From: Jannaschia seohaensis
Lineage (GTDB): Bacteria; Pseudomonadota; Alphaproteobacteria; Rhodobacterales; Rhodobacteraceae
Length of the DNA: 38,702 nt
Assembly: GCF_900116765.1 (NCBI RefSeq)
Contig: NZ_UETC01000024.1
Span: 1 to 38,702, forward strand
Direction: 5' to 3'
The notes beneath the pieces were generated by a model, which saw nothing but the letters and a program-made list of their open reading frames with translations, was not told where the DNA came from and made no database searches. Made by a program: the position numbers and the translations under genes. Below, piece after piece: positions 14,357-25,265 of the stretch. The stretch's first letter is position 1. Each line of letters starts with the position of its first letter.

Positions 14357-17277
14357 GGGTCCCAGGATACGGCCTGATGATCGACCGCGACGCGCCGCTC
14401 AAGTTCCGCTTCGACGATACTTGGGTCAATGGCTTCGAGGGCGACACGGTGGCCTCGGCCCTGCTCGGCAGCGGCATCCGCCTGATGGGGCGCAGCTTCA
14501 AGTATCACCGCCCGCGCGGGCCGCTGACGGCCGACTCGGCTGAGCCTAACGCCCTCATCACCACCCATGACGGGGCGCGGCGCATCCCGAATATCCGCGC
14601 CACCGTCCAACCCGCCCTGCACGGGTTGCGCACCCGCAGCCAGAACGCCTGGCCCTCGCTCGCGATCGACGCGCTGGAGGTCAACGACCTCGCCGCGCCG
14701 TTCCTGGGCGCGGGCTTCTACTACAAGACCTTCATGTGGCCCAAGGCGGCCTGGGAAAAGCTCTATGAGCCCGCGATCCGTCGGGCGGCGGGGCTCGGGG
14801 CGCTCTCGGGGGAGGCAGACCCGTGGCGACAAGAAAAGGCCTTCGCCCATTGCGACCTCCTGGTGGTCGGCGGCGGGCCGGCCGGGTTGATGGCGGCGCT
14901 CCAGGCGGCCGAGGCGGGCACGGACGTCATCCTTGCCGACGAGGACGAGATCCTGGGCGGGCGTCTGACCCGTGAAGCGGAACAGATCGACGGGCGGCCC
15001 GGCCATGTCTGGGCAGCGGAGACGGTGACGCGGCTGACGGCGCTGGGCGTCCGCATCATGCCCCGGACCACCGTCACCGGGGCCTATGACGGCGGAACCT
15101 ATGGCGCGCTGGAGCGGGTCTCGCACCATATCGCCGATCCGCATCCGGACCTGCCGCACGACTGCTTCTGGCGGATCGCGGCGCGCGCCTGCGTGCTGGC
15201 CTCCGGCGCGCTGGAGCGGCATATCGCCTTCCCGATGAACGACCGGCCCGGCATCCTGCTGGCCTCGGCCGTCCGCGCCTATCTGCACCGCTGGGGCGTG
15301 GCGCCGGGCCGCAGGATCGCCGTCTTCACCACCTGTGATGACGGCCACCGGACGGCCGCCGACCTGCGCGCCGCCGGGATCGAGGTGCCCGCCGTGATCG
15401 ACCCGCGGGCGGACGCCCCCGACGACGCGATCCGGGGCGAAGTCGTCGCCACGAGAGGGCGGCTCGGCCTCAAGCGAATCGAAATCCGCACGTCCGGCGG
15501 CGGGCGGCGTTGGGTCGACTGCGACGCGCTCGCCGTCTCGGGCGGCTGGAACCCGACGCTGCACCTGACCTGCCATCTCGGCGCCCGGCCCGTCTGGGAC
15601 GAGAACCTGGCGACCTTCCTGCCCAAGGCGGGCGCCGTCCCGGGCATGACGGTCGCGGGAGCCGCCGCCGGCCTCTTTTCGACGACGCAGACGCTCGAAA
15701 GCGGCGCGGCGAAGGCCCGGCAGGCGCTGGACGGGCTGGGGCGGCGTCATCAGCCCGTGACGCTGCCCGACGCCCGCAGCGAGGCCGCGCGCCAGATCGC
15801 ACCGCTAGACGTGCGCGCCCCCAAGGGCGTCCGGCATCGCGCCTGGCTCGACTTCCAGAACGACGTGACCACCAAGGACGTCCGTCAGGCCGCGCAGGAG
15901 AACTTCGCCTCCGTCGAACATATGAAGCGCTACACGACCCAAGGCATGGCGACCGACCAGGGCAAGACCTCGAACGTCGCGGCGCTCGCCGTGCTGGCCG
16001 ACGCGACGGGGCGCGGCATCCCCGAGACCGGGACCACGACCTTCCGCCCGCCCTTCTCGCCCGTCCCGATCTCGGCCATGGGCGCGGGCGCGGAGGGGGC
16101 GGGCTTCGCGCCCGAGCGCTTCACCACCTCGGACCCGGCGATGCGCAAGGCCGGCGCTCCTATGATCGAGACCGGCCTGTGGTATCGGCCCGGCTGGTTT
16201 CCCCAGGGCTCAGAGGACTGGCGTGCCGCCTGCACCCGCGAGGCGGCGATGGTGCGCGCGACCGTGGGCGTGGCCGATGTCTCGACCCTGGGCAAGATCG
16301 ACATCCAGGGGCCGGGCGCGGCAGCGCTGCTGGATTTCGTCTACACCAACACCTTCTCCACGCTGAAACAGGGCCGGGTCCGCTATGGCCTGATGCTGCG
16401 CGAGGACGGGCATGTGATGGACGACGGCACCACGGCCCGCCTCGGCCCGGAGCATTTCGTGATGACCACCACCACGGCGGCGGCGGGCCAGGTGATGCGG
16501 CATCTGGAATTCGTCACCCAATGCCTGCGCCCCGATCTGGACGTGGCGCTGATCTCCACCACCGAGCAATGGGCGCAGTTCTCGGTCGCCGGGCCGCACG
16601 CCCGAACCCTGATACAGTCGCTCGTGGCCGAGCCGGTCACCGACGAGACCTTTCCCTTCATGGCCTGCGGGGCCGTCACAGTCGCCGGGATCGCCGGCCG
16701 CCTGTTCCGGATCTCCTTCTCCGGCGAGCATGCCTATGAGATCGCGGTCCCGTCGCGCTATGGCGCCCATCTCTGGCGCGATCTGCTGGCCCGGGCCGAG
16801 GCCCTGGGCGGCGGCCCCTACGGGATGGAGGCGCTCAATGTTCTGCGCATCGAGAAAGGCTTCGTGACCCATAGCGAGATCACCGGCCGCGTGACCGCCT
16901 TCGATATCGGGATGGACCGGATGATATCGGCCAAGAAGGACTGCATCGGCAAGGCCGCCTCGCGCCGTCCGGCGCTGCTGGCGCATCGGGAAGAGCTGGT
17001 CGGCCTCCGCAGCGCCTCGGGCGCGCAGATCACCGCGGGGGCGCATCTCTACAACCAGGGTACCCGCCCCGACGCGGAGAACGACCAGGGCTATGTCACC
17101 TCGCCCTGCTATTCGCCCGCCCTGGGCACCTATATCGCGCTAGGCTTCCTGCGCGACGGCCGCGCGCGGATGGGTGAGACGGTGCGCATGGTCGACCGGG
17201 TGCGGGGCCAGGACACGCTGGTGGAGATCGTCGCGCCCGTGCAAGTCGACCCCGAGGGAGGGCGCGCCCGTGGCTAG
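14353..17277 (+). CDS. soxA: Sarcosine oxidase subunit alpha
   Basis: Large subunit of 974 residues that binds NAD and tetrahydrofolate. The N-terminal region FEGDTVASALLGSGIRLMGRSFKYHRPRG is a ferredoxin-like domain without iron-sulfur cysteines. The NAD-binding Rossmann motif VVGGGPAGLMAALQAAEAG lies near residue 175. The last 400 residues form a GcvT-like folate-binding domain (WYRPGWFP, ADVSTLGKIDIQGPGA, GEHAYEIAVPS, FVTHSEITGRVTAFDIG). The open frame extends 47 codons upstream of 14353, but those codons overlap soxD in another frame and do not resemble SoxA. The last 8 bases overlap soxG. Confidence 0.97.
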   Translation: MRVPGYGLMIDRDAPLKFRFDDTWVNGFEGDTVASALLGSGIRLMGRSFKYHRPRGPLTADSAEPNALITTHDGARRIPNIRATVQPALHGLRTRSQNAWPSLAIDALEVNDLAAPFLGAGFYYKTFMWPKAAWEKLYEPAIRRAAGLGALSGEADPWRQEKAFAHCDLLVVGGGPAGLMAALQAAEAGTDVILADEDEILGGRLTREAEQIDGRPGHVWAAETVTRLTALGVRIMPRTTVTGAYDGGTYGALERVSHHIADPHPDLPHDCFWRIAARACVLASGALERHIAFPMNDRPGILLASAVRAYLHRWGVAPGRRIAVFTTCDDGHRTAADLRAAGIEVPAVIDPRADAPDDAIRGEVVATRGRLGLKRIEIRTSGGGRRWVDCDALAVSGGWNPTLHLTCHLGARPVWDENLATFLPKAGAVPGMTVAGAAAGLFSTTQTLESGAAKARQALDGLGRRHQPVTLPDARSEAARQIAPLDVRAPKGVRHRAWLDFQNDVTTKDVRQAAQENFASVEHMKRYTTQGMATDQGKTSNVAALAVLADATGRGIPETGTTTFRPPFSPVPISAMGAGAEGAGFAPERFTTSDPAMRKAGAPMIETGLWYRPGWFPQGSEDWRAACTREAAMVRATVGVADVSTLGKIDIQGPGAAALLDFVYTNTFSTLKQGRVRYGLMLREDGHVMDDGTTARLGPEHFVMTTTTAAAGQVMRHLEFVTQCLRPDLDVALISTTEQWAQFSVAGPHARTLIQSLVAEPVTDETFPFMACGAVTVAGIAGRLFRISFSGEHAYEIAVPSRYGAHLWRDLLARAEALGGGPYGMEALNVLRIEKGFVTHSEITGRVTAFDIGMDRMISAKKDCIGKAASRRPALLAHREELVGLRSASGAQITAGAHLYNQGTRPDAENDQGYVTSPCYSPALGTYIALGFLRDGRARMGETVRMVDRVRGQDTLVEIVAPVQVDPEGGRARG

Positions 17278-17773
17278 CCTCATCGCCCGCAGCCCGGCGG
17301 AGGGGCTGCTGCCCGTCACCTGCGGCGCGCTCACCCTGTCTGAGGTGGTGCCCGAGGCGATCACCTCGCTCATGGCGCTGCGGGACGCGACCTTTCCGCT
17401 GCCCGCTCCGGGCAAGGCGGTGCAGCGGGGCGGCGGCCTGCTGATGTGGTCGGGCCGCAATCAGGCGCTTCTGATCGGGCCGCGGCCAGATCAGATCCCG
17501 GACATCGCGATGACCGATCAGTCCGATGCCTGGGCCGTGCTGCGGCTGTCGGGCCAGGGCGCGGCCGATGTGCTGGCGCGGCTCACGCCCCTGGACCTGC
17601 GGGATGCCGCCTTCCCAGAGGGCGCGGTCGCGCGCAGCCTGCTGGGCCATATGAACGCGCATTTCCACCGTGTGGACACCGAGACATGGGACATGATGGT
17701 TTTCCGCTCGATGACGGCCAGCGCCGTGCACGAGATCCTGCGCGGCATGCGCGGCGTGGCGGCGCGGGGCTAG
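17270..17773 (+). CDS. soxG: Sarcosine oxidase subunit gamma
   Basis: Fourth subunit, 167 residues, related to the GcvT fold. It contains MLWSGRNQ-like LLMWSGRNQALLIGP and VLRLSGQGAADVLARLTPLDLRD, then HFHRVDTETWDMMVFRSM near the end, all typical of gamma subunits. The start is the GTG at 17270 inside the end of soxA; a GAGGGAGG-type ribosome-binding site lies just upstream. Its TAG stop shares the tetranucleotide CTAG (17770-17773) with the stop of the convergent small gene. Confidence 0.94.
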   Translation: MASLIARSPAEGLLPVTCGALTLSEVVPEAITSLMALRDATFPLPAPGKAVQRGGGLLMWSGRNQALLIGPRPDQIPDIAMTDQSDAWAVLRLSGQGAADVLARLTPLDLRDAAFPEGAVARSLLGHMNAHFHRVDTETWDMMVFRSMTASAVHEILRGMRGVAARG

Positions 17774-17919
17774 TCCATCTGCGCCCCTAGCGCGATGGAC
17801 GAGGTGCCGACGCCCACCGACAGGCCGCCGGTCACCGCAGCCCCCAGGCCCAGCGTGAAAAGCAGCGCCGCCAGGAGCGGAATTGGAAACGATCGGGGCG
17901 GAGGCGACTCATTGTTCAT
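17770..17919 (-). CDS. Small single-pass membrane protein, unknown
   Basis: Candidate protein of 49 residues. It opens MNNESPPPRSFPIP and continues with a hydrophobic stretch, LLAALLFTLGLGAAVTGG, long enough to span the membrane, then a short Ser/Gly-rich tail. GGGGAACG lies about 9 bases before the ATG. The frame stays open further upstream, but that part is Arg/His-rich and unsupported. Its stop codon overlaps the soxG stop on the other strand. I do not recognise a family. Lying on the opposite strand, it is probably not part of the sox operon. Confidence 0.55.
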   Translation of the reverse strand: MNNESPPPRSFPIPLLAALLFTLGLGAAVTGGLSVGVGTSSIALGAQMD

Positions 17920-18116
17920 GAGCTGACGTTCCCCCGGCAACGGGCCGGATTCGCGATGGGATCGTGGCAGAACCGGGATGTGGCGCGCAGACCCGTGCTC
18001 CGGACGCCACAACGCCGCCGCCCGGGCCGGAAATCCCTGCGGAGAAACGGCCGCAAGGGCGGGGAGATTTCAGGCCGCGACTCGACTCTGCCCGATCGCG
18101 ACCCGATATTCCGTCC

Positions 18117-20144
18117 ATGCGCTTGCCCGACAGTTTCCTCGACGATCTCAAGTCCCGGCTGAGCCTGAGCCAGGTCGTCGGGCGCAAGGTCACATGGGAC
18201 ATGAGGAAGACCAACCAGGCCAAGGGCGACTGGTGGGCCCCCTGCCCGTTCCATCAGGAAAAGTCGGCCAGCTTCCACGTGGTCGACAGCAAGGGCTACT
18301 ATTACTGCTTCGGCTGTCAGGCGAAGGGCAACCTCTTCAAGTTCGTCGAGGAGACCGAGAATGTCGGCTTCATGGAGGCCGTCGAGATCCTCGCCCGCGA
18401 GGCGGGTGTGCAGATGCCCGCCCGAGACCCGAAGGCCGCCGAGAAGGCGGACCGACGGACCGAACTGGCCCGCGTCACCGAGGCCGCGGCGAAGTGGTTC
18501 CGGATGCAGCTCAACGGCGCCGCCGCCCGCGAGGCGCGCGCCTATCTGGAGCGACGGGGCCTGCGCCCGGAGACGCTGGACCGCTTCGAGATCGGCTTTG
18601 CGCCGTCGCAGCCCGATGCGCTGCTGACCGCGCTGCTGGCCAAGGACGTCCCTTTCGAGACCATCGAGGCGGCCGGCCTCGCCCTGGCCGAGGAGGACGG
18701 GCGCCGCCGCGACCGCTTCATCAACCGCATCATCTTTCCAATCCGTGACGGGCGGGATCGGGTGATCGGCTTCGGCGGGCGGGCGATGAACCCGAACTCG
18801 CCCGCCAAGTATCTGAACTCCCCCGAGACGGAGCTCTTCGACAAGGGCGCGAATCTCTACAACCTGCGCGCGGCGCGCATGGCGGCGGGCAAGGGCCAGC
18901 CGCTGATCGTGGCCGAAGGCTATATGGACGTGATCGCGCTGGCCCAGGCCGGGTTCGAGGCCGCGGTCGCGCCGCTGGGCACCGCCGTGACGGAGCGACA
19001 GTTGCAGCTGATGTGGCGGGTGACGCCCGAGCCGCTGATCGCGCTGGACGGCGACGCGGCGGGGCAGAAGGCCGGGCTCCGCGTCGCCGATCTGGCGCTG
19101 CCGCTGATCGAAGCGGGCCAGAGCCTGCGCTTCGCCATCCTGCCCGAGGGCAAGGACCCGGACGACCTGATCCGCGCCGAAGGTCCCGGCGCGATGCGAC
19201 GTGTCTTGGACGCGGCCAAGCCCATGCTGGCGCTACTTTGGGCGCGGGAGACCGAGGGCCGGAGCTTCGACAGCCCCGAGCGGCGCGCCATGCTCGACCG
19301 CGACCTTCGGGCGCTGCTGGGGCGGATCGCCGATCCCAGCCTGCGCCGCCATTACGCGCAGGAGGTCGCGCGGCTGCGGGCCGAGCTGTTCGGCGTGCCT
19401 CTGGTCGAGCTGCCCGCCGCCCCGCCCGCGCCGCCAGTGGAGGATGACCGCTGGGGGCCCCCGCACCCGCCGGAGCCCAGCCCGGCCTCCTGGTCGCCAC
19501 CGCCCCAGCCGCGCCGCGGCGGCGGGCGGCGCCCTCGTTGGGACGCACCCAAACCCGCCTCCCCCGTGACGCGGGCCTCGCCCCTCGTGCAGGGGGCGCT
19601 CGACCCGGAATCGCTGCTGGAACAGGTCGCCTTGGCCGGCCTGGTGCTGCATCCCGCCCTGATCGGCGCCTTTGCCGAGCGGCTGGAGGACACGACCTGG
19701 AGCCGCGACACCCATGCCCGGCTCGCCACCGCGCTGCTGCGCCTGCCCGAAGGCCAGGACATGACCGAGAGCCGTGGGCAACTGAATCGCGAGATCGGCG
19801 AGGAAGTTCTTGATTCCCTTCTCGCTCAGCCCCAAATCCGCATCTCGCCGGCCGCGCGCGCCGGCGCCACGCCCGAAGACGCCCATCCCTGCATTCTGGG
19901 TGCCTTCGTCAGCCTGGAAACCCGGCGCGGCATCGACCGGGAAGCGCGCGAAGCACTTGAGGATTTCGCCGATGGCGGCGACGAAGCGATGACATGGCGC
20001 CTGGCCCAAGCGGCCCGGCGCCGCCATGACGCGGCCCGCGTCAGCGACGGCATGAAGGGAGATGGCGCGACAGAAGCGTCAAATGCCTCCTATTATGACG
20101 ATCTGCTGGCCACGGCCCTAGAGAAGAAGCGCCGCAAAAAGTGA
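18117..20144 (+). CDS. dnaG: DNA primase
   Basis: Makes RNA primers at the replication fork; 675 residues. The CHC2 zinc finger is C43-PF-H46 with CFGC at 64-67. The catalytic core has NFRxR-like DRFINRIIFPIRDGRDRVIGFGGRA, the TOPRIM motif VAEGYMDVIALAQAG, and DGDAAG. A Pro-rich linker, residues about 430-483 (including APPAPP and SPPPQP), joins the core to the C-terminal helicase-binding domain, making the protein slightly longer than average. The ATG at 18117 is chosen because the family begins MRLPDSFLDDLKSRL; upstream codons in the open frame do not resemble DnaG. It is followed by rpoD after 81 bases, the widespread dnaG-rpoD arrangement. Confidence 0.97.
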   Translation: MRLPDSFLDDLKSRLSLSQVVGRKVTWDMRKTNQAKGDWWAPCPFHQEKSASFHVVDSKGYYYCFGCQAKGNLFKFVEETENVGFMEAVEILAREAGVQMPARDPKAAEKADRRTELARVTEAAAKWFRMQLNGAAAREARAYLERRGLRPETLDRFEIGFAPSQPDALLTALLAKDVPFETIEAAGLALAEEDGRRRDRFINRIIFPIRDGRDRVIGFGGRAMNPNSPAKYLNSPETELFDKGANLYNLRAARMAAGKGQPLIVAEGYMDVIALAQAGFEAAVAPLGTAVTERQLQLMWRVTPEPLIALDGDAAGQKAGLRVADLALPLIEAGQSLRFAILPEGKDPDDLIRAEGPGAMRRVLDAAKPMLALLWARETEGRSFDSPERRAMLDRDLRALLGRIADPSLRRHYAQEVARLRAELFGVPLVELPAAPPAPPVEDDRWGPPHPPEPSPASWSPPPQPRRGGGRRPRWDAPKPASPVTRASPLVQGALDPESLLEQVALAGLVLHPALIGAFAERLEDTTWSRDTHARLATALLRLPEGQDMTESRGQLNREIGEEVLDSLLAQPQIRISPAARAGATPEDAHPCILGAFVSLETRRGIDREAREALEDFADGGDEAMTWRLAQAARRRHDAARVSDGMKGDGATEASNASYYDDLLATALEKKRRKK

Positions 20145-20225
20145 TTCGGGGTGCGGCCCCCGGCGATTCGCGCTAGTGATTCGTTCACGCTGATTAGATT
20201 CGATGATTCCGTCGGAGGGACACGG

Positions 20226-22204
<1,979 letters not shown>

Positions 22205-22208
<4 letters not shown>

Positions 22209-22849
22209 GGGTCCCGCAGCCCGAGGGCTGCAAGGGGAGCCTGAAATGGATCCAGCGGGCCGTCGAACGGCGGCCCGATCTGCTCAATCTCCCCAATCGG
22301 CGGCGGGTGGAGTGGCTCTCGCCGTTGCGGTCGGACGATTGGGCAGAATATTCGGACGAGGATTCTCTCCGCCGCCTCGGGCTCTCGGATCATGGCGCGG
22401 CCCTACGCGCCTTCTGGCCCCGGCGCGGCCCACAATGGGACGCCCTGGGACATATCGACGGCGCCCCCGTTCTGGTGGAAGCCAAGGCCCATCTGGCTGA
22501 GTTTCTTTCGCCTGCGACGCAGGCCGGCCCATCCTCCCGGCCCCGGATCGAGGCCGCCTTCGGGACCGTCCAGAGAGCCGAAGGTCTCCGCCCGCCCGCC
22601 GACTGGACGCGCTGCCTCTACCAATTGGCGAACCGCATCGCGCATCTTTGGTTCATGCGATCCCGCGGACTTGACGCGACGCTCCTGCTGGTCGGCTTCG
22701 TCGGAGATCGCGACATGTCCGGGCCGGAGCACCCCGAAACCTGGGCAAGCGCCGAGGCCGTGGCATTCCACGCGTTGGGACTGTCAAACGGTCACACGTT
22801 GCGCCGGTCCATCGTCTCGGTGCATCCACATGTCCAGGAACTTGAGTGA
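22205..22849 (+). CDS. Uncharacterised protein with PD-(D/E)xK nuclease-like motif, overlaps rpoD stop
   Basis: A 214-residue protein that begins on the GTG at 22205, overlapping the rpoD stop (GTGA). It starts [20 protein letters not shown]. The segment [20 protein letters not shown] fits a PD-(D/E)xK nuclease core with D79, E92 and K94, and E48 in DDWAEY upstream as a possible further metal ligand. Other conserved-looking parts are [22 protein letters not shown] and FHALGLS. I recall similar hypotheticals in diverse bacteria but no named function. No signal peptide or membrane segment is seen. The overlap suggests translation coupled to rpoD. Nuclease activity is inferred from motif only. 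Confidence 0.78.
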
Positions 22850-22869
22850 CGCGACACAGGAGGACTCCG

Positions 22870-23133
22870 ATGTCCTGGCTTTCCAAGATTTTCGGCGGCG
22901 CCCCGTCCGAGCCCGAGCCGCTCCCGGCCGAGGAATACAAGGGCTTCGCCATCACCCCGGCGCCGCAGAAGACGAGCGACGGGTTTCGCATCGCGGCGAC
23001 GATCGAGAGGGATGGCAAGACCCATCACATGATCCGCGCGGACACGCTGCGCGACCATGACGGGGCGGTCGAGGCCACGATGCTGAAGGCAAAGCAAGTC
23101 ATCGACCAACAGGGCGACCGCATCTTCTTGTGA
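22870..23133 (+). CDS. HlyU family protein
   Basis: A protein of 87 residues. It opens MSWLSKIFGG, followed by a Pro/Glu linker and the HlyU core EEYKGFAITPAPQKTSDGFR, IAATIERDGKTHHMIRADTL, and a final helix AKQVIDQQGDRIF. HlyU proteins in Vibrio are small transcription activators of a toxin gene; most alphaproteobacterial members have no tested role. AGGAGG lies 7 bases upstream of the ATG. It follows the nuclease-like gene by 20 bases and may be transcribed with it. The downstream 197 bases contain no gene. Confidence 0.85.
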   Translation: MSWLSKIFGGAPSEPEPLPAEEYKGFAITPAPQKTSDGFRIAATIERDGKTHHMIRADTLRDHDGAVEATMLKAKQVIDQQGDRIFL

Positions 23134-23330
23134 CGGCGCGGGCTTGGCCGGTGCCAGGGCCGCCGCCGTCAGCCATCGGATTTGGGTGGGCCCCTGTCAT
23201 CGGGCTCCGCGTCGGTTCCGGTCGTGACCGAGTTCGGGTCATGGGAGGCCACAACGAGCCATGTCCATGTGCAAGCGGCCCTCCCGGGGCTCGGACCGCT
23301 GCTGAGCAAATACGCCACCCGACGCCCGGA

Positions 23331-24212
23331 TCAGCGCCGCAGCCGCATCTCCAGCTTGTTCAGCGCCCGCGTCCAGAGACGCCGGTTCACCCCTTTATGG
23401 ACGAAGGGGCGGGTCGTGCTCGGGTGGGTCGGCTGAAGCACGTCTTCCGCGACCGGTGGCCGGGTTCCGTCGCCCTCGACCTGGCCGGGAAGGTCGCGAA
23501 AGCCCCGCACCTCCGGCCCGTCCAGCCGCTCCGCCAGCGCGGCCCCCAGGGTGCGGCGCCCGAAGCGCGAGGTGGGCACCTCCGGCAGTTGCGCCAGCCA
23601 GGGTCGCGCCATATGCGCCATCGGCGCCGCGCCCAGCGCTTGCAACGCCCGCGCGCACTCGGCCTCGCTGCGCGCGAAGCGCCAGCCCGCCGCCCGCAGC
23701 CGTGGCACATCCAGCACCGAGAGCGCGTAGAAATACTGCGCCGTGGGGGAGCCCCGCCCCCCGGGCGGCACGAAATGGAAGGCCGCGCCCCCGGCCACCG
23801 GGCGGAACTGCCCCGCCCGCCGCCCCTGGCGTGGGCCCATGGCGATGAGCGGCGTCGCCACCATTTGCGCCGGGTCCGCGAAGACCGCCTCCAGATCGGC
23901 CCGCACCCCGGCATCCAGCGGCCGGATCGTCTGGCAATCGTCCTGCACGAACATCGCCCAACGCGCCTCACAGCGGTCGAACGCCGCCTGCATGTTGGCA
24001 TAGAGCCCGCCCAGCCGCGCGCCCGCCCGTGCCTCCGGCCGCCAGACGGTCACGTCGCGCCCTACCAGCGCCTCCGCCACCCGAGGATCGGCGGAGCGGT
24101 CGTCCATCACCGTCACCGGCACTCCCGGCGCGTGCCGCGCGAGGCTGTCCAGGCACCAAGCCAGATGCGCGCCCCTGTCATAGCTGAACACGAAGATTTC
24201 GAGATCGTCCAA
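23331..24212 (-). CDS. Glycosyltransferase family 2-like protein
   Basis: A 293-residue protein with a GT-A-like fold. It starts LDDLEIFVFSYDRGAHLAWCL, with VTVMDDRSADPRV (nucleotide-sugar binding) and a DxD-like metal site in WAMFVQDDCQTIRP. The middle has FHFVPPGGRGSPTAQYFYAL. The C-terminal part is basic. The chosen start is the TTG at 24212, because GGGGAGGGG lies 7 bases upstream and the fold begins there; the frame is open to 24257. It is divergent from yjbQ at 24275, with only 62 bases between the starts. Donor and acceptor sugars are unknown, and no other cell-surface sugar genes are close. Confidence 0.75.
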   Translation of the reverse strand: MDDLEIFVFSYDRGAHLAWCLDSLARHAPGVPVTVMDDRSADPRVAEALVGRDVTVWRPEARAGARLGGLYANMQAAFDRCEARWAMFVQDDCQTIRPLDAGVRADLEAVFADPAQMVATPLIAMGPRQGRRAGQFRPVAGGAAFHFVPPGGRGSPTAQYFYALSVLDVPRLRAAGWRFARSEAECARALQALGAAPMAHMARPWLAQLPEVPTSRFGRRTLGAALAERLDGPEVRGFRDLPGQVEGDGTRPPVAEDVLQPTHPSTTRPFVHKGVNRRLWTRALNKLEMRLRR

Positions 24213-24274
24213 GCCGGCCCCTCCCCGCGCCCTACATGACCGCAGGATGCCCGCCACACAACCGAAGGCCCCCG

Positions 24275-24691
24275 ATGCAGACCACCTTCACGCTCCAGAC
24301 CCGCGGCCCCGGCCTGACCGAGTTCACCCGCCAGGTCGCCGCCTGGCTGCCCCGCGAAGACGGCCTCCTGACGCTGATGATCCGCCACACCTCCGCCAGC
24401 CTGCTGATCCAAGAGAATGCCGACCCCGAGGTCCAGACCGACCTGACCGAATGGCTGCACCGCACGGTGCCCCCTTCGACCGACCCGAGCCTGTCCTACC
24501 TGACCCATACCTATGAGGGCCCCGACGACATGCCCGGCCATATCAAGGCCATGCTGCTGCCGGTCTCGCTTCAGATCCCTGTTGCGCGAGGGACGATGCG
24601 GCTCGGGACGTGGCAAGGGATCTACCTCGTAGAGCACCGCACCCGCCCGCATACCCGCGAGGTTGCCGCCCATTTCGCCGCCGACCGCTGA
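24275..24691 (+). CDS. yjbQ: YjbQ family protein (UPF0047)
   Basis: A compact 138-residue protein of the YjbQ/UPF0047 family. The hallmark segments are LLTLMIRHTSASLLIQENAD, DMPGHIKAMLLPVSLQIPV, and GTWQGIYLVEHRTRPHTR, with conserved histidines near a presumed metal site. A weak thiamine-phosphate synthase activity has been reported for E. coli YjbQ; its main cellular role is unclear. The ATG at 24275 begins the conserved region. It lies 99 bases upstream of nrdR. Confidence 0.92.
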   Translation: MQTTFTLQTRGPGLTEFTRQVAAWLPREDGLLTLMIRHTSASLLIQENADPEVQTDLTEWLHRTVPPSTDPSLSYLTHTYEGPDDMPGHIKAMLLPVSLQIPVARGTMRLGTWQGIYLVEHRTRPHTREVAAHFAADR

Positions 24692-24728
24692 GCTCTTGCC
24701 ACGCAACCCCTGGGGGGGCAGAGTGATC

Positions 24729-24756
24729 TGGCACCCAGCCATGGCACAAGGTGCCA
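24729..24756 (+). promoter_or_regulatory. Alternative hairpins in the nrdR leader
   Basis: One 3' arm, GGTGCCA (24750-24756), can pair either with TGGCACC at 24729-24735 (7 pairs, long loop) or with TGGCAC at 24742-24747 (6 pairs, 3-base loop). The structure lies about 35 bases before the nrdR start. It resembles a small switch, but no known riboswitch or NrdR box matches. Confidence 0.3.
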
Positions 24757-24790
24757 CATCTGGCGGACCACAGCGAGCGGAGACCGAGCG

Positions 24791-25255
24791 ATGCGCTGCC
24801 CCTTTTGCGGGAATGTCGACACCCAGGTGAAGGATTCGCGTCCCGCGGAAGATCACGTCGCCATCCGCCGCCGCCGCTTCTGCCCGGCCTGCGGCGGCCG
24901 CTTCACCACCTATGAGCGGGTGCAATTGCGCGATCTGGTGGTGGTGAAATCCTCCGGCAAGCGGGAGGAGTTCGACCGGCTCAAGCTGGAACGCTCGATC
25001 CGCATCTCGATGCAGAAGCGCCCGATCGACCCGGAGCGGATCGACCAGATGATCTCGGGCATCGTGCGGCGGCTGGAGAGCATGGGCGACACCGACATCC
25101 CCTCCAAGACGATCGGCGAGATCGTGATGGAGCGGCTGGCGGCCATCGACACCGTCGCCTATGTGCGCTTCGCCAGCGTCTACAAGAACTTCCAGGCCGC
25201 GGACGATTTCGAGGATTTCGTGGCCGAGCTGCGCCCGCCCGCGCCCGATACGTGA
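24791..25255 (+). CDS. nrdR: Transcriptional repressor NrdR
   Basis: ATP/dATP-sensing repressor of ribonucleotide reductase genes; 154 residues, the usual length. The zinc ribbon uses C3, C6, C31 and C34 (MRCPFCGN ... [15 protein letters not shown]). The ATP-cone follows, with [20 protein letters not shown] and ending [19 protein letters not shown]. The start is the ATG at 24791, with GCGGAGACCGAGCG upstream. ribD begins 10 bases after its stop, so the two genes are probably one transcript, a common pairing in proteobacteria. Confidence 0.97.
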   Translation: MRCPFCGNVDTQVKDSRPAEDHVAIRRRRFCPACGGRFTTYERVQLRDLVVVKSSGKREEFDRLKLERSIRISMQKRPIDPERIDQMISGIVRRLESMGDTDIPSKTIGEIVMERLAAIDTVAYVRFASVYKNFQAADDFEDFVAELRPPAPDT

Positions 25256-25265
25256 TGACCGCCAC

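Noticed and set aside
23239-23304. Frame with NEPCPCASG, resembling a SEC-C metal-binding motif
   Set aside because: It lacks the final cysteine/histidine pair of SEC-C, has no upstream protein context or ribosome site, and continues into Arg/Pro-rich antisense sequence of the glycosyltransferase gene.
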